This document shows positions 1 to 6,479 of a stretch of DNA of 12,853 nt, one piece after another (position 1 is the stretch's first letter; each line of letters begins with the position of its first letter). A program made the translations under genes and the position numbers. The notes below the pieces were generated by a model. It made no database searches, was not told the DNA's origin, and saw only the letters and a list, made by a program, of their open reading frames with translations. This DNA comes from CAYSQW01 sp964433135 (GTDB taxonomy: Bacteria; Acidobacteriota; Aminicenantia; Aminicenantales; Aminicenantaceae), in NCBI GenBank assembly GCA_964433135.1, contig CAYSQW010000075.1, positions 1 through 12,853 on the forward strand, given 5' to 3'.

Positions 1-2
1 AT

Positions 3-1013
3 GATCTTAAAGAAATTATTGAGAACCGAGAAAAAGTTTTTTTGTATATGTTGAGAGAGCATCCCTGCGACATAAATATTTTTGTTTTCATGGAAACGGA
101 TGCCTTGCATCATAAATTCTGGAGGTTTTTGGACGCGACAAACCCCCATTACGCCCCTGAAGAAGCCGAAGAATATTCAAAGCTCGCCCTGGATCTCTAC
201 AAACGCATAGATGACGCCGTCGGCAGGCTCCGTGACGAAGCTGGGAACGATGCATATATCATGATAATGTCTGATCACGGGGCTGGAAACAGTTTGAAAA
301 GGTTTCTTTTAAATAGCTGGCTTTTAGATAAAGGATTGATGCGTTTCAAATTATCTCCAATGGTGGCGTTTAAACGAGCCCTAAACAAATATCGGTTGTT
401 TTATAGGATATATGCCTGTCTTTCGAAGTTAGGGCTGGGAAGCGGTTTTTATAGATTCTCAAAATCTACGAGAGAAAAGGCCGCAACCGGTTTCTTTTCT
501 CTTTCCAGCGATTTAGACTGGAAAAGAACAAAGGCGTTCTATGGGGGAAACTGCGGTTTGATCAGACTCAACGTGAAGGGAAGGGAGCCGAAGGGGTGTG
601 TGAAACCCGGAAAGGAATACGAGAAAGTGGCGGATTTCATAAAAAAAGAGCTGCTGAAACTGGAAGACTCTGAAACCGGGGAGAAAGTTGTGGATGAGGT
701 CGTGCGTAGGGAAGACATCTACTGGGGAGATCACACAGATGATGCCCCCGATATCATTTTTTCCATGAAAAACCATGCCTATGAAGTTTCAAAGCAGTTG
801 ACGAGTAGACCCGGAAATTATTTTGAGGACAATTTTGCGACTACCGGGAACAGCGGAGAACACCAAATGGACGGCATTTTCATTCTGGCGGGACCGGAAA
901 TAAAAGCTAAAGAGATAAAGGGCGCGAGCATACTGGACGTGGCGCCGACTGTATTGTCGCTTCTTGGCGAGGACATATCCCTTGAATTGGACGGGAAGAA
1001 ACTGGATGTATGA
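3..1013 (+). CDS. Alkaline-phosphatase-superfamily phosphodiesterase, 5'-truncated by the window edge
   Basis: The reading frame is open to the left edge, so the N-terminal part with the nucleophile Thr/Ser lies outside. The visible 336 residues carry the second half of a type I phosphodiesterase / nucleotide pyrophosphatase fold. ETDALHHKFW supplies an Asp-x3-His metal pair, MSDHG supplies the second Asp-His pair, and GEHQMDGIF near the C-terminus supplies the last metal-binding His. The end (SILDVAPTVLSLLGED) is the usual closing segment of this family. Such enzymes hydrolyse phosphodiester or pyrophosphate bonds, or transfer phospho-groups to glycans or lipids, with two divalent metals. 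The substrate cannot be told from the fragment. An ATG at 42 is internal and is not the start. The gene converges on the ICMT-like gene, with the REP-like repeats between them. Confidence 0.85.
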   Translation, partial: DLKEIIENREKVFLYMLREHPCDINIFVFMETDALHHKFWRFLDATNPHYAPEEAEEYSKLALDLYKRIDDAVGRLRDEAGNDAYIMIMSDHGAGNSLKRFLLNSWLLDKGLMRFKLSPMVAFKRALNKYRLFYRIYACLSKLGLGSGFYRFSKSTREKAATGFFSLSSDLDWKRTKAFYGGNCGLIRLNVKGREPKGCVKPGKEYEKVADFIKKELLKLEDSETGEKVVDEVVRREDIYWGDHTDDAPDIIFSMKNHAYEVSKQLTSRPGNYFEDNFATTGNSGEHQMDGIFILAGPEIKAKEIKGASILDVAPTVLSLLGEDISLELDGKKLDV

Positions 1014-1055
1014 GCGGGCCGGCGCTTAAATCCTCCGGTTTTCAATCCCGACTAC

Positions 1056-1108
1056 GATTTTCGGGCCCGACCCCGAATTACCGATCGGGATTTTCGGGCC
1101 CGACCCCG
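1056..1108. repeat. Two direct copies of a 20-bp REP-like sequence
   Basis: A 20-bp sequence with core TTTTCGGGCCCGACCCCG occurs at 1056-1075 and again, identical, at 1089-1108. Each copy contains the palindrome CGGGCCCG. The 13 bp between copies include the palindrome CCGATCGG. The pair fills the gap between two convergent genes, a typical place for REP/BIME-type repeats. No transposase of the RAYT type is visible in this window, so the REP label is an inference from size, composition and position. Confidence 0.6.
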
Positions 1109-1111
1109 GAG

Positions 1112-1621
1112 TTAGAGTTTGGGGAGCCAGCGGCCGACCTCGGCCTTGTAGTCGGTATATTCCCGGCCGAACCGCTCCTCCATCGACTTCTCTTCATAAG
1201 CGGCGATGAAGTTGTAAAACAAAAAAGCGCCGGCAAAAACCACCAGCGACAGGATGGTCACGCTGAACGCCATCAGAAAGAGGTAAAAAAGCAGTGACGC
1301 GAGATAAAGCGGATGCCGCACATGTGCGAAAGCGCCGTCTTTGAGCACCCGCGGTTCGGCCTGCACCTCATGGGAAACGGCGCGGTGACCGGAGCGCACA
1401 AGATACACCGCGCAGCCGAGAAGCGCCAGCGCGATCAGCCCCCTCCCCCAAAGCGGCAGCGAAGCGCTGAAAAAGGTCGTCCCTTTGAAGACGAAGGAAT
1501 CCAGGACCCAGACCACCAAGAAAACCAGCAGAAAGATCATCTGCCCCGTATCCCCGTAAGGGTGCTCTCCGTGGGCCCCGCTTCTTACCAGGCCTTCCTT
1601 TTCTTTCGCGTGCTTCGACAT
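1112..1621 (-). CDS. ICMT-like (isoprenylcysteine carboxyl methyltransferase family) membrane methyltransferase
   Basis: This is a small polytopic membrane protein of 169 residues. It has hydrophobic segments at roughly 28-45, 57-77 and 107-140. The family signature follows the second segment: VRHPLYLASLL is the SAM-binding RHPxY motif. Near the C-terminus YEEKSMEERFGREYTDYKAEVGRWLP matches the conserved EE...FG.eY..Y...V.RW tail. Members methylate small or lipid substrates from SAM at the membrane; bacterial substrates are mostly unknown. Two ATGs compete. AGGAGG at 1635-1630 is only 2 nt from the ATG at 1627 but 8 nt from the ATG at 1621, so I chose 1621. The gene lies about 170 bp downstream of the PAP2 gene on the same strand and may have its own promoter. 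Confidence 0.85.
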   Translation of the reverse strand: MSKHAKEKEGLVRSGAHGEHPYGDTGQMIFLLVFLVVWVLDSFVFKGTTFFSASLPLWGRGLIALALLGCAVYLVRSGHRAVSHEVQAEPRVLKDGAFAHVRHPLYLASLLFYLFLMAFSVTILSLVVFAGAFLFYNFIAAYEEKSMEERFGREYTDYKAEVGRWLPKL

Positions 1622-1649
1622 GTTCATGACCTCCTCTTTCTAAAGAAAA

Positions 1650-1655
1650 ATGATA
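1650..1655 (-). promoter_or_regulatory. Possible -10 box for the ICMT-like gene
   Basis: On the minus strand TATCAT (1655-1650) lies about 15 nt before the AGGAGG ribosome binding site. No good -35 box sits at 16-18 bp, so this is a weak call. Confidence 0.25.
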
Positions 1656-1750
1656 CCACTTTTCACAGCATAAACAGAAACGCCTCTAAGCATTTTATTC
1701 GGCTTCATGCCGATAGGATTCCGGTGGTGGAGAGAACCCGCACTCAAGAG

Positions 1751-1790
1751 AAGAAAAAGACTGCGGCGGGGGATCGGTCCGCGCACCGCC
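1751..1790 (-). terminator. Possible rho-independent terminator after the PAP2 gene
   Basis: Reading the minus strand from the PAP2 stop codon, a GC-rich imperfect hairpin (GCGGTGCGCGG paired with CCCGCCGC) is followed by AGTCTTTTTCTTCTC. A GC stem plus a U-rich tail is terminator-like, but the stem has bulges. Confidence 0.4.
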
Positions 1791-2320
1791 TAAAGCATGA
1801 TGTTCAGGCCCAGCTGGGCGCTCACGATGCCGAGCAGGATCCCGGCCAGGACATCCCCCGGATAGTGCACCCCGTTGTAGACCCGGGATATGCCGATCAG
1901 GGAAGCGATCCCGAAAGCCGGGAACATCAGAAATGGATAGAAATGGCTCAACAGCACGGCGGCCATAAACGCCGAAGCGGCATGACCGGAAGGAAAGCTG
2001 AAGCGATCCCTGGGAACGAACGCAGCCACGATCTCCGGCAGGTTTTCAAAGGGACGGACCCGGCGGATGCTGCGTTTGAGCAGAGTGCTGAGGCTCATTC
2101 CTATGGCATAGGCGACGGATCCCGCCCGGATCACCGTTCGCGCGTTTCCCGGATCCAGGATCAGGACGCCGGGAATGATCGCCGCATACAGATACCCGTT
2201 ACCCAGAAAAGACAGGATGCGCATCAAGCTGTCGACAGGTTTGAACGCGTGCCAATGCGCCAGTTTCATAAAAGCATTTAAATCCCAAGCGCTGAGATTG
2301 TGTTTCAGTACTTTAAACAT
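1790..2320 (-). CDS. PAP2-superfamily phosphatase (lipid phosphate / undecaprenyl-diphosphate type)
   Basis: This 176-residue integral membrane protein has all three motifs of the PAP2 acid phosphatase superfamily. They are K82-x6-R89-P90 (KRSIRRVRP), P110-S-G-H113, and S145-R-x5-H152-x3-D156 (SRVYNGVHYPGD). H113 is expected to protect the leaving group and H152 to be the nucleophile. Hydrophobic segments surround the motifs, as in a membrane enzyme that dephosphorylates phosphatidyl, prenyl or similar lipid phosphates on the outer face of the inner membrane. No full Shine-Dalgarno precedes the ATG at 2320, and a Met at residue 18 is an alternative start. A TATAAT on the minus strand just upstream suggests a very short leader. 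The ICMT-like gene follows on the same strand. Confidence 0.88.
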   Translation of the reverse strand: MFKVLKHNLSAWDLNAFMKLAHWHAFKPVDSLMRILSFLGNGYLYAAIIPGVLILDPGNARTVIRAGSVAYAIGMSLSTLLKRSIRRVRPFENLPEIVAAFVPRDRFSFPSGHAASAFMAAVLLSHFYPFLMFPAFGIASLIGISRVYNGVHYPGDVLAGILLGIVSAQLGLNIML

Positions 2321-2337
2321 ATCGAATCCAAAGACCC

Positions 2338-2366
2338 ATTATACGGATTATCGTGAATTTTGTATT
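2338..2366 (-). promoter_or_regulatory. Possible promoter of the PAP2 gene
   Basis: A perfect TATAAT -10 box lies on the minus strand at 2343-2338. The -35 position at 17 bp reads AATACA, only 3 of 6 matches. Transcription would begin about 10 nt before the ATG at 2320. Confidence 0.35.
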
Positions 2367-2509
2367 AAGAAATGAAAAATAATTGGTTAAATCGGCGCCA
2401 AGCCGTCTCAACGGCTCTCTGTCCGGCGAACTCGAATCCAATGTCGCAATCGACACAGGGGTGGAAAGACACCGATCTATTCGCCGCACCCGACCTTAGG
2501 GTCCATGAT

Positions 2510-2537
2510 TTGACAGCTCCCATTTTATAGAGATAAT
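2510..2537 (+). promoter_or_regulatory. Sigma70-type promoter of the histidine kinase
   Basis: Consensus TTGACA (2510-2515), a 16-bp spacer and GATAAT (2532-2537) form a good promoter. Transcription would start near 2544, leaving a leader of about 64 nt to the first ATG (2608) or about 118 nt to the second (2662). The intergenic region upstream also holds a small perfect stem, AGCCGT-ctca-ACGGCT at 2401-2416, with no U-tract. Confidence 0.6.
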
Positions 2538-2607
2538 ATTGTATTCTTGAAATATCCGTCCACACGCGGATTTTCACAATGAAGGATGTTCGTACGCACC
2601 GGAACGC

Positions 2608-4098
2608 ATGGGAAAAGCATCATGCACACGCTTGAACACGCTCCGGGATATCGGGGAAATCATGAGTGAACCGCCGGAAAAGATTGATTTATTCACCGCC
2701 ATTGTCGAAATAGTCGGTCGTCCCATGTCGTATATCGACCGTAATTACCGTCATCTCGCCGCCAACGCCGCCTATGTCGAATTCCATGACACGCCGCAGG
2801 ATCAGATCCTCGGCCGCACCGTATCCGATCTTCTGGGACGCGAAGTTTTCGAAAACGAGATGAAATCCCACCTGGACCGCGCCCTGGCCGGAGAAGCCGT
2901 TCTCTGCGAAATATTTTTACAATCTCCGCTAAGCGGAAACACACGCTGGCTGCAGCTGGAGTATTTTCCTCACCGAGGGAGCACGGGCGAGATCCCGGGC
3001 GTCGTCACCCACCTTGTCGACATCACCGAGCAGAAGCGGACTGAGGAAGCGCTGCATCAGAGTGAACACCAAATGAAAATGATCCTTAATTCCACAGCGG
3101 AGATGCTGGCGTATTACGATACCGAACTGCGTATCGTCTGGGCCAACCGTGCGGCTGCGGAGTCGGTCGGCATGACGCCCGAGGAAATGACCGGCAGATA
3201 CTGCTACGAGATCTGGCATCACCGCAGCAATCCCTGCGAGAACTGCCCCGTATTGAAGGCCCGCGACGAAAAAAAGGCCTGCCATGCCGAAAATCAGACC
3301 CCTGACGGCCGCCACTGGTCCGTGCGCGGCTATCCCGTCTTCGATGAAAATAAAGAGGTTACCGCACTTATCGAATTCACTCAGGATATCACCGAACGCA
3401 AGCAAATCGAAGAACAGATCCAACGGGACATTCAGGAAAAAACCGTACTGCTGAGCGAGATCCACCACCGGGTGAAAAACAGCCTGCAGATCGTCGCCAG
3501 CCTCCTGCGCCTCCAGTCCACGAAGACGAACGACGACGAAGTCCTCGACCTTTTCGAACAGAGCCGCAAGCGGGTGTTCATGATGGCGTCATTGTATGAG
3601 AAGCTCTACCGAACGAAGGATTTCGCCCGGATCGATTTCAAACAGCACATGGAGGAAGTGCTCACCATCATGCATCTTTCCTCCGGCATGAAAGATCGGG
3701 TCAGCCTGAAGATGGATCTGGAAAACGTCGTTCTCGGCCTTGACGACGCCATCCCGGTCGGCCTCATCATCAACGAGCTTTTCACAAATTCCATGAAGCA
3801 CGCCTTCCCGGAAGACCGAAAAGGGACGATCGAGATCCGCTTCGAGCGAGTGGAGGATAAAAAGTCCTATCGTCTCACCTACCGGGACGACGGCGTGGGC
3901 CTGCCAGAAAACGTCGATTTCGGCACCACGGACACGCTGGGCCTGACCCTGATCAAAACCCTGGCGCAGCAGACCCAGGGCCGGGCGGAGGTCGAACAGA
4001 ACGGCTGGACGACTTTCATCATAGAGTTCTTCGGCTACGGATCCGACGGCGACAGCAGTACGCCGGACCTGGATTTCTCCAAAACCGTTCCTCTATGA
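2608..4098 (+). CDS. PAS-PAS sensor histidine kinase of the HisKA_2 type, soluble
   Basis: The 496-residue protein has no signal peptide or membrane segment, so it should sense a cytoplasmic signal. In order: PAS 1 (about 28-140, closed by GVVTHLVDITEQKR), PAS 2 (about 155-268, closed by ALIEFTQDITERK), a HisKA_2 dimerisation domain with SEIHHRVKNSLQIVASLLRL (phospho-acceptor His at 286/287), and a HATPase_c domain. The ATPase shows the N box (INELFTNSMKHAF) and G boxes (DDGVGLP, LGLTLIKTLAQQ). PAS 2 contains four cysteines (C199, C210, C213, C225) around NPCENCPV, which could be redox- or metal-linked but are common in this PAS subgroup. No response regulator is adjacent, so it is an orphan kinase here. 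The ATG at 2662 (MSEPPEK) is a credible alternative start. Confidence 0.9.
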   Translation: MGKASCTRLNTLRDIGEIMSEPPEKIDLFTAIVEIVGRPMSYIDRNYRHLAANAAYVEFHDTPQDQILGRTVSDLLGREVFENEMKSHLDRALAGEAVLCEIFLQSPLSGNTRWLQLEYFPHRGSTGEIPGVVTHLVDITEQKRTEEALHQSEHQMKMILNSTAEMLAYYDTELRIVWANRAAAESVGMTPEEMTGRYCYEIWHHRSNPCENCPVLKARDEKKACHAENQTPDGRHWSVRGYPVFDENKEVTALIEFTQDITERKQIEEQIQRDIQEKTVLLSEIHHRVKNSLQIVASLLRLQSTKTNDDEVLDLFEQSRKRVFMMASLYEKLYRTKDFARIDFKQHMEEVLTIMHLSSGMKDRVSLKMDLENVVLGLDDAIPVGLIINELFTNSMKHAFPEDRKGTIEIRFERVEDKKSYRLTYRDDGVGLPENVDFGTTDTLGLTLIKTLAQQTQGRAEVEQNGWTTFIIEFFGYGSDGDSSTPDLDFSKTVPL

Positions 4099-4157
4099 TA
4101 CACAGCCCGTTTTGACAGGCGGGGCTTCCGTTGGTCTTAAAACCCGTCCCCGTATCC

Positions 4158-4889
4158 CTACTCCGCCAGGATGACGGGAAGGTCGGGATCATCCAGACAC
4201 ACAGCGCTCAGCCGCGGCGCATACCGCAGGCTTACAGCCCGGACCTCAACACCCGACTCCGCCGCCCGGAAGAGAAGCTCGGTCAGTACGGGATCCGCCT
4301 CTTTATCGGGGGTAAACGCCGTAACGCCGGGCAGCCCTCCCATAAAGCAGATGGCGGCTCTCCCTCCCGCCCGAACGTGTTCGGTAAGCTCGCGCACGTG
4401 CTTTTGGCCGCGGACCGTGGGGCAGTCGGGGTAGGAAGCCCGATCCCCCCGCCTGAGAACGGCGCTTTTTATCTCGAGAAAAAAAGACGCATCCCCGCAG
4501 GAGATAAGATAATCGATCAAGGACGCACCCAGCCGGGCGTCACGGCGCAGGAACCGGCAGCCTTTGAGCCAGGAGATCCGCCCCTCTGAAAGCGCCCGCT
4601 CGAAAAATTGCATCTGCATCCTGGTATCGAGAAGCGCCGCGTCTTCCCCCTCGGATACGGCGAACAGCCGGAAGTCGGTTTTTACCGTATGCGGCGTGGG
4701 CAGGATGTAGGCTGTGCGTCCCGCAACGATCAACTCCTCAAGCCGCCCTGTGTTGTTGATGTGGGCGCGGGCTTCCCCACCCTCAGTCTCCACCGTGACG
4801 ACGAACCGGTTTTCCCGTTGCACGATCCGGCACTTCCTTACCGATGAAAGCCGCAGCAGCGGGATGGAAGCCTCAAGTTTTGTGCTCAT
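4158..4889 (-). CDS. sfsA: SfsA-family DNA-binding nuclease
   Basis: The 243 residues match the SfsA (sugar fermentation stimulation) family in order. An N-terminal OB-like part has AHINNTGRLEELIVAG, and a PD-(D/E)xK nuclease-like domain follows. The catalytic set is visible: D126 in SLIDYL and E139-I-K141 in FFLEIKSAVL. After it comes the family block YPDCPTVRGQKHVREL (153-168) and a C-terminal segment with AAESGVEVRAVSL. The length is normal. E. coli SfsA was first linked to maltose metabolism, and its homologues carry a nuclease fold; the cellular role is unsettled. The gene converges on the kinase (59 bp between stops) and is divergent from the mobile mystery A gene. Their shared upstream region contains the operator boxes, so the XRE protein could also affect sfsA. 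Confidence 0.88.
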   Translation of the reverse strand: MSTKLEASIPLLRLSSVRKCRIVQRENRFVVTVETEGGEARAHINNTGRLEELIVAGRTAYILPTPHTVKTDFRLFAVSEGEDAALLDTRMQMQFFERALSEGRISWLKGCRFLRRDARLGASLIDYLISCGDASFFLEIKSAVLRRGDRASYPDCPTVRGQKHVRELTEHVRAGGRAAICFMGGLPGVTAFTPDKEADPVLTELLFRAAESGVEVRAVSLRYAPRLSAVCLDDPDLPVILAE

Positions 4890-4944
4890 GATCCGTCCAT
4901 CTTAACCGTTCCGCGGCCGATCCGCAATCATGGGCGCCGGATAG

Positions 4945-5025
4945 CGCAATATATTTTCGTTCTCATATATTAAATAACGTAATTATATTTCATGTTAAAC
5001 TATTGACAAACGCAATTATATTGCG
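4945..5025 (+). promoter_or_regulatory. Three phased operator-like boxes upstream of the XRE-Fic operon
   Basis: Three related 15-bp boxes begin at 4945, 4978 and 5011, exactly 33 bp apart. They read CGCAATATATTTTCG, CGTAATTATATTTCA and CGCAATTATATTGCG. The third is an inverted repeat with 6-bp arms (CGCAAT-TAT-ATTGCG). The second matches it at 12 of 15 positions and the first at 10 of 15. A 33-bp step is about three helical turns, so the boxes would face one side of the DNA. The likely binder is the XRE protein encoded immediately downstream (inference). Confidence 0.65.
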
Positions 5026-5031
5026 TATCAT
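5003..5031 (+). promoter_or_regulatory. Near-consensus promoter of the XRE-Fic operon, leaderless
   Basis: TTGACA at 5003-5008, a 17-bp spacer and TATCAT at 5026-5031 form a strong sigma70 promoter. The spacer contains the perfect operator palindrome 5011-5025. The -10 box ends only 6 nt before the ATG at 5038, so transcription should start at or next to the A of the start codon. Confidence 0.75.
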
Positions 5032-5037
5032 GTCAAT

Positions 5038-5511
5038 ATGAAATCACCATTTTTTACGGAACAGATAAGCAAAAAGTTCAAGTCCACCGCGGACCTTCCC
5101 GCATGGCTGGCTCACTACCCCCTTTTTAAGGATCAAATCAAGCTTTTAAGAGAGACTCTCGGCATGACTCAAGAACAACTGGCCCGCAGAGTCAACCGGA
5201 CCACACGATCCATCCAGCAGATTGAAAATGCGGAATCCACGCCGAAAATATCAACCCTTCACCGAATCGCGGAGGCGTTGAATGCGGAATTGAAGATCAT
5301 GCTTGTCCCCCGCAAAAACCTGGTTGATTTTATTGAGGACAAAGCCGGCAGGAAGGCGGAGCAGCTGCTTAAGCTCAACCGCGCAAGCTCTCTGCTTGAA
5401 TTGCAGCCCCCTTCCGATGAAGAGAGAAAAGCACAGATCGATCATTTCTCACAGGAAATCCGTGAAAAGCAGCGAGATCAGTTATGGAGTCGGAAAAAGA
5501 CAAAAAAATAG
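5038..5511 (+). CDS. Mobile mystery protein A: XRE-family regulator / putative antitoxin
   Basis: The 157-residue protein has a helix-turn-helix at about 36-88: LLRETLGMTQEQLARRVNRT is the HTH start, followed by SIQQIENAESTPKISTLHRIAEALNAEL. It continues with LVPRKNL and a helical tail with LELQ and DQLWS, matching the mobile mystery protein A family. Members of that family occur beside a Fic protein (mobile mystery protein B), often on plasmids or mobile regions. The pairing is kept here, with a 28-nt overlap. The expected role is operon autorepression and control of the Fic enzyme. The palindromic box inside its own promoter supports autorepression. No ribosome binding site fits before the ATG, in line with a leaderless transcript. 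A possible Fic-inhibiting motif is SSLLEL (117-122), which has Leu where class I antitoxins have Gly or Asn. Confidence 0.82.
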   Translation: MKSPFFTEQISKKFKSTADLPAWLAHYPLFKDQIKLLRETLGMTQEQLARRVNRTTRSIQQIENAESTPKISTLHRIAEALNAELKIMLVPRKNLVDFIEDKAGRKAEQLLKLNRASSLLELQPPSDEERKAQIDHFSQEIREKQRDQLWSRKKTKK

Positions 5512-6113
5512 GCCGGGAGGATCCCGCGCCCACAACTCTTTTAACACCGGATGATCTGGACGGTTTGCTCCCCAAATACATCACCACCCGTGAAGAACTG
5601 AATGATGCCGAATTTAGAAACACAGCCGAAGCGACCAAAAAATATTTTCTGTCCCGAAGAAAACTTGAATTTACCCTGAGCGGTCTTTATCAGGTGCACA
5701 AAGACATGTTCGGGCAAGTCTGGAAATGGGCGGGAAAAAAAAGACTAACCAACAAGAATATCGGGATCGACAAAGTCGAGATTGATGTTGAACTGCAAAA
5801 ATTGGTCGACGATTTTCATTTCTGGAAAAGCCGTGATTTCGATCTCATAGAGATATCCGCCCGGATGCACCATCGCCTCGTCTACATCCATCCCTTTAAC
5901 AACGGCAACGGCAGATGGGCGAGATTCATCGTCAATCTCTTTCTCATCGAACATCTGGATTCATATCTTGATTTCCCGGAAGACGATCTCATACTGACCA
6001 CCACCGTAAGAAAAAACTATATCCGGGCGCTCAAACAAGCCGATGTGCTCAATTACAAACCACTTATTCATTTTCATAATAAATATCTTTCCCCCTTCTC
6101 GGAACCGGAGTGA
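5484..6113 (+). CDS. Mobile mystery protein B: Fic-domain protein, putative AMP-transferase toxin
   Basis: The 209-residue protein carries a Fic core, H136-PFNNGNGRWAR147. It retains the catalytic His, the GNGR phosphate-binding loop and the second Arg. The position that is usually Asp or Glu and binds Mg (HPFx-D/E-GNGR) is Asn140 here, as I recall being common in this subfamily. A beta-hairpin target-docking segment precedes it (RLTNKNIGIDKVEID, 87-101). Fic enzymes usually transfer AMP, or other phosphate groups, to protein hydroxyls. The N-terminal ITTREELNDAE segment is typical of mobile mystery protein B and is the nearest thing to an inhibitory helix, but TTREEL lacks the Gly/Asn of the S/T-xxx-E-G/N motif. 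The start lies inside the upstream gene, which points to translational coupling. Confidence 0.83.
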   Translation: MESEKDKKIGREDPAPTTLLTPDDLDGLLPKYITTREELNDAEFRNTAEATKKYFLSRRKLEFTLSGLYQVHKDMFGQVWKWAGKKRLTNKNIGIDKVEIDVELQKLVDDFHFWKSRDFDLIEISARMHHRLVYIHPFNNGNGRWARFIVNLFLIEHLDSYLDFPEDDLILTTTVRKNYIRALKQADVLNYKPLIHFHNKYLSPFSEPE

Positions 6114-6158
6114 TCGTTTAAGATCCCCGCTCCTTGAATGAGATCCCGACGCTAATAG

Positions 6159-6479
6159 AACCACTTCACTATTCGTTTATTGGCAGCTCCCGTCCGTTTC
6201 GGGTATATACAAACAGCCCTTCCCGCCCGGATCCTCACCCTCCCCCCTTTGCCGATCCTGTGGTGCCGAGACGGAGTGTTTCTCATCCCCTGGATTCTGC
6301 TCACCGCCCTCGCCCATCTCGTGGTCAAGCGGGAACAACACGTACTGCTTAGGATATTCGGCAAAGAATTCGAGGAATGCCACCGCCTCGTTCAGGGTAT
6401 CCAGATAATATCAACTTACTTTTTTCTAAAAGGATTGGTTAATAGACCGAACACAACGCGCCGTTCCCCAAATCCCTAA
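6159..6479 (+). pseudogene. Decayed ICMT-like methyltransferase remnant
   Basis: This 363-bp gap between genes contains one open stretch with no proper start: it opens after a TAG at 6156 and has only a TTG at 6180. Part of it reads like the end of an ICMT-type methyltransferase. A hydrophobic run (VFLIPWILLTALAHLVV) is followed by KREQHVLLRIFGKEFEECHRLV, which aligns with the EE..L...FG.eY..Y...V tail. The RHPxY motif is not preserved and no intact N-terminal half is present. The antisense frame in the same register also reads fairly protein-like, so the strand is not certain. It is not a recent copy of the intact ICMT-like gene at 1112-1621, since the two tails differ widely. Confidence 0.4.

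Noticed and set aside
1313..2281. Long plus-strand open frame (322 codons) opposite the ICMT-like and PAP2 genes
   Set aside because: Its translation is low-complexity, rich in His, Gln, Arg and Asp, with no recognisable domain. Both minus-strand genes under it have full family motifs.
2365..2577. 70-codon minus-strand frame in the PAP2-kinase intergenic region
   Set aside because: It has no ribosome binding site, family signature or hydrophobic pattern, and it overlaps the kinase promoter.
2929..3468. 179-codon minus-strand frame inside the kinase gene
   Set aside because: It is antisense to PAS 1 and PAS 2, whose motifs are unmistakable on the plus strand. It is a shadow frame.
4104..4126. 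Hairpin AGCCCG / CGGGGCT between the kinase and sfsA as a bidirectional terminator
   Set aside because: The stem has a bulge and neither side is followed by a U-run, so a terminator call is not supported.
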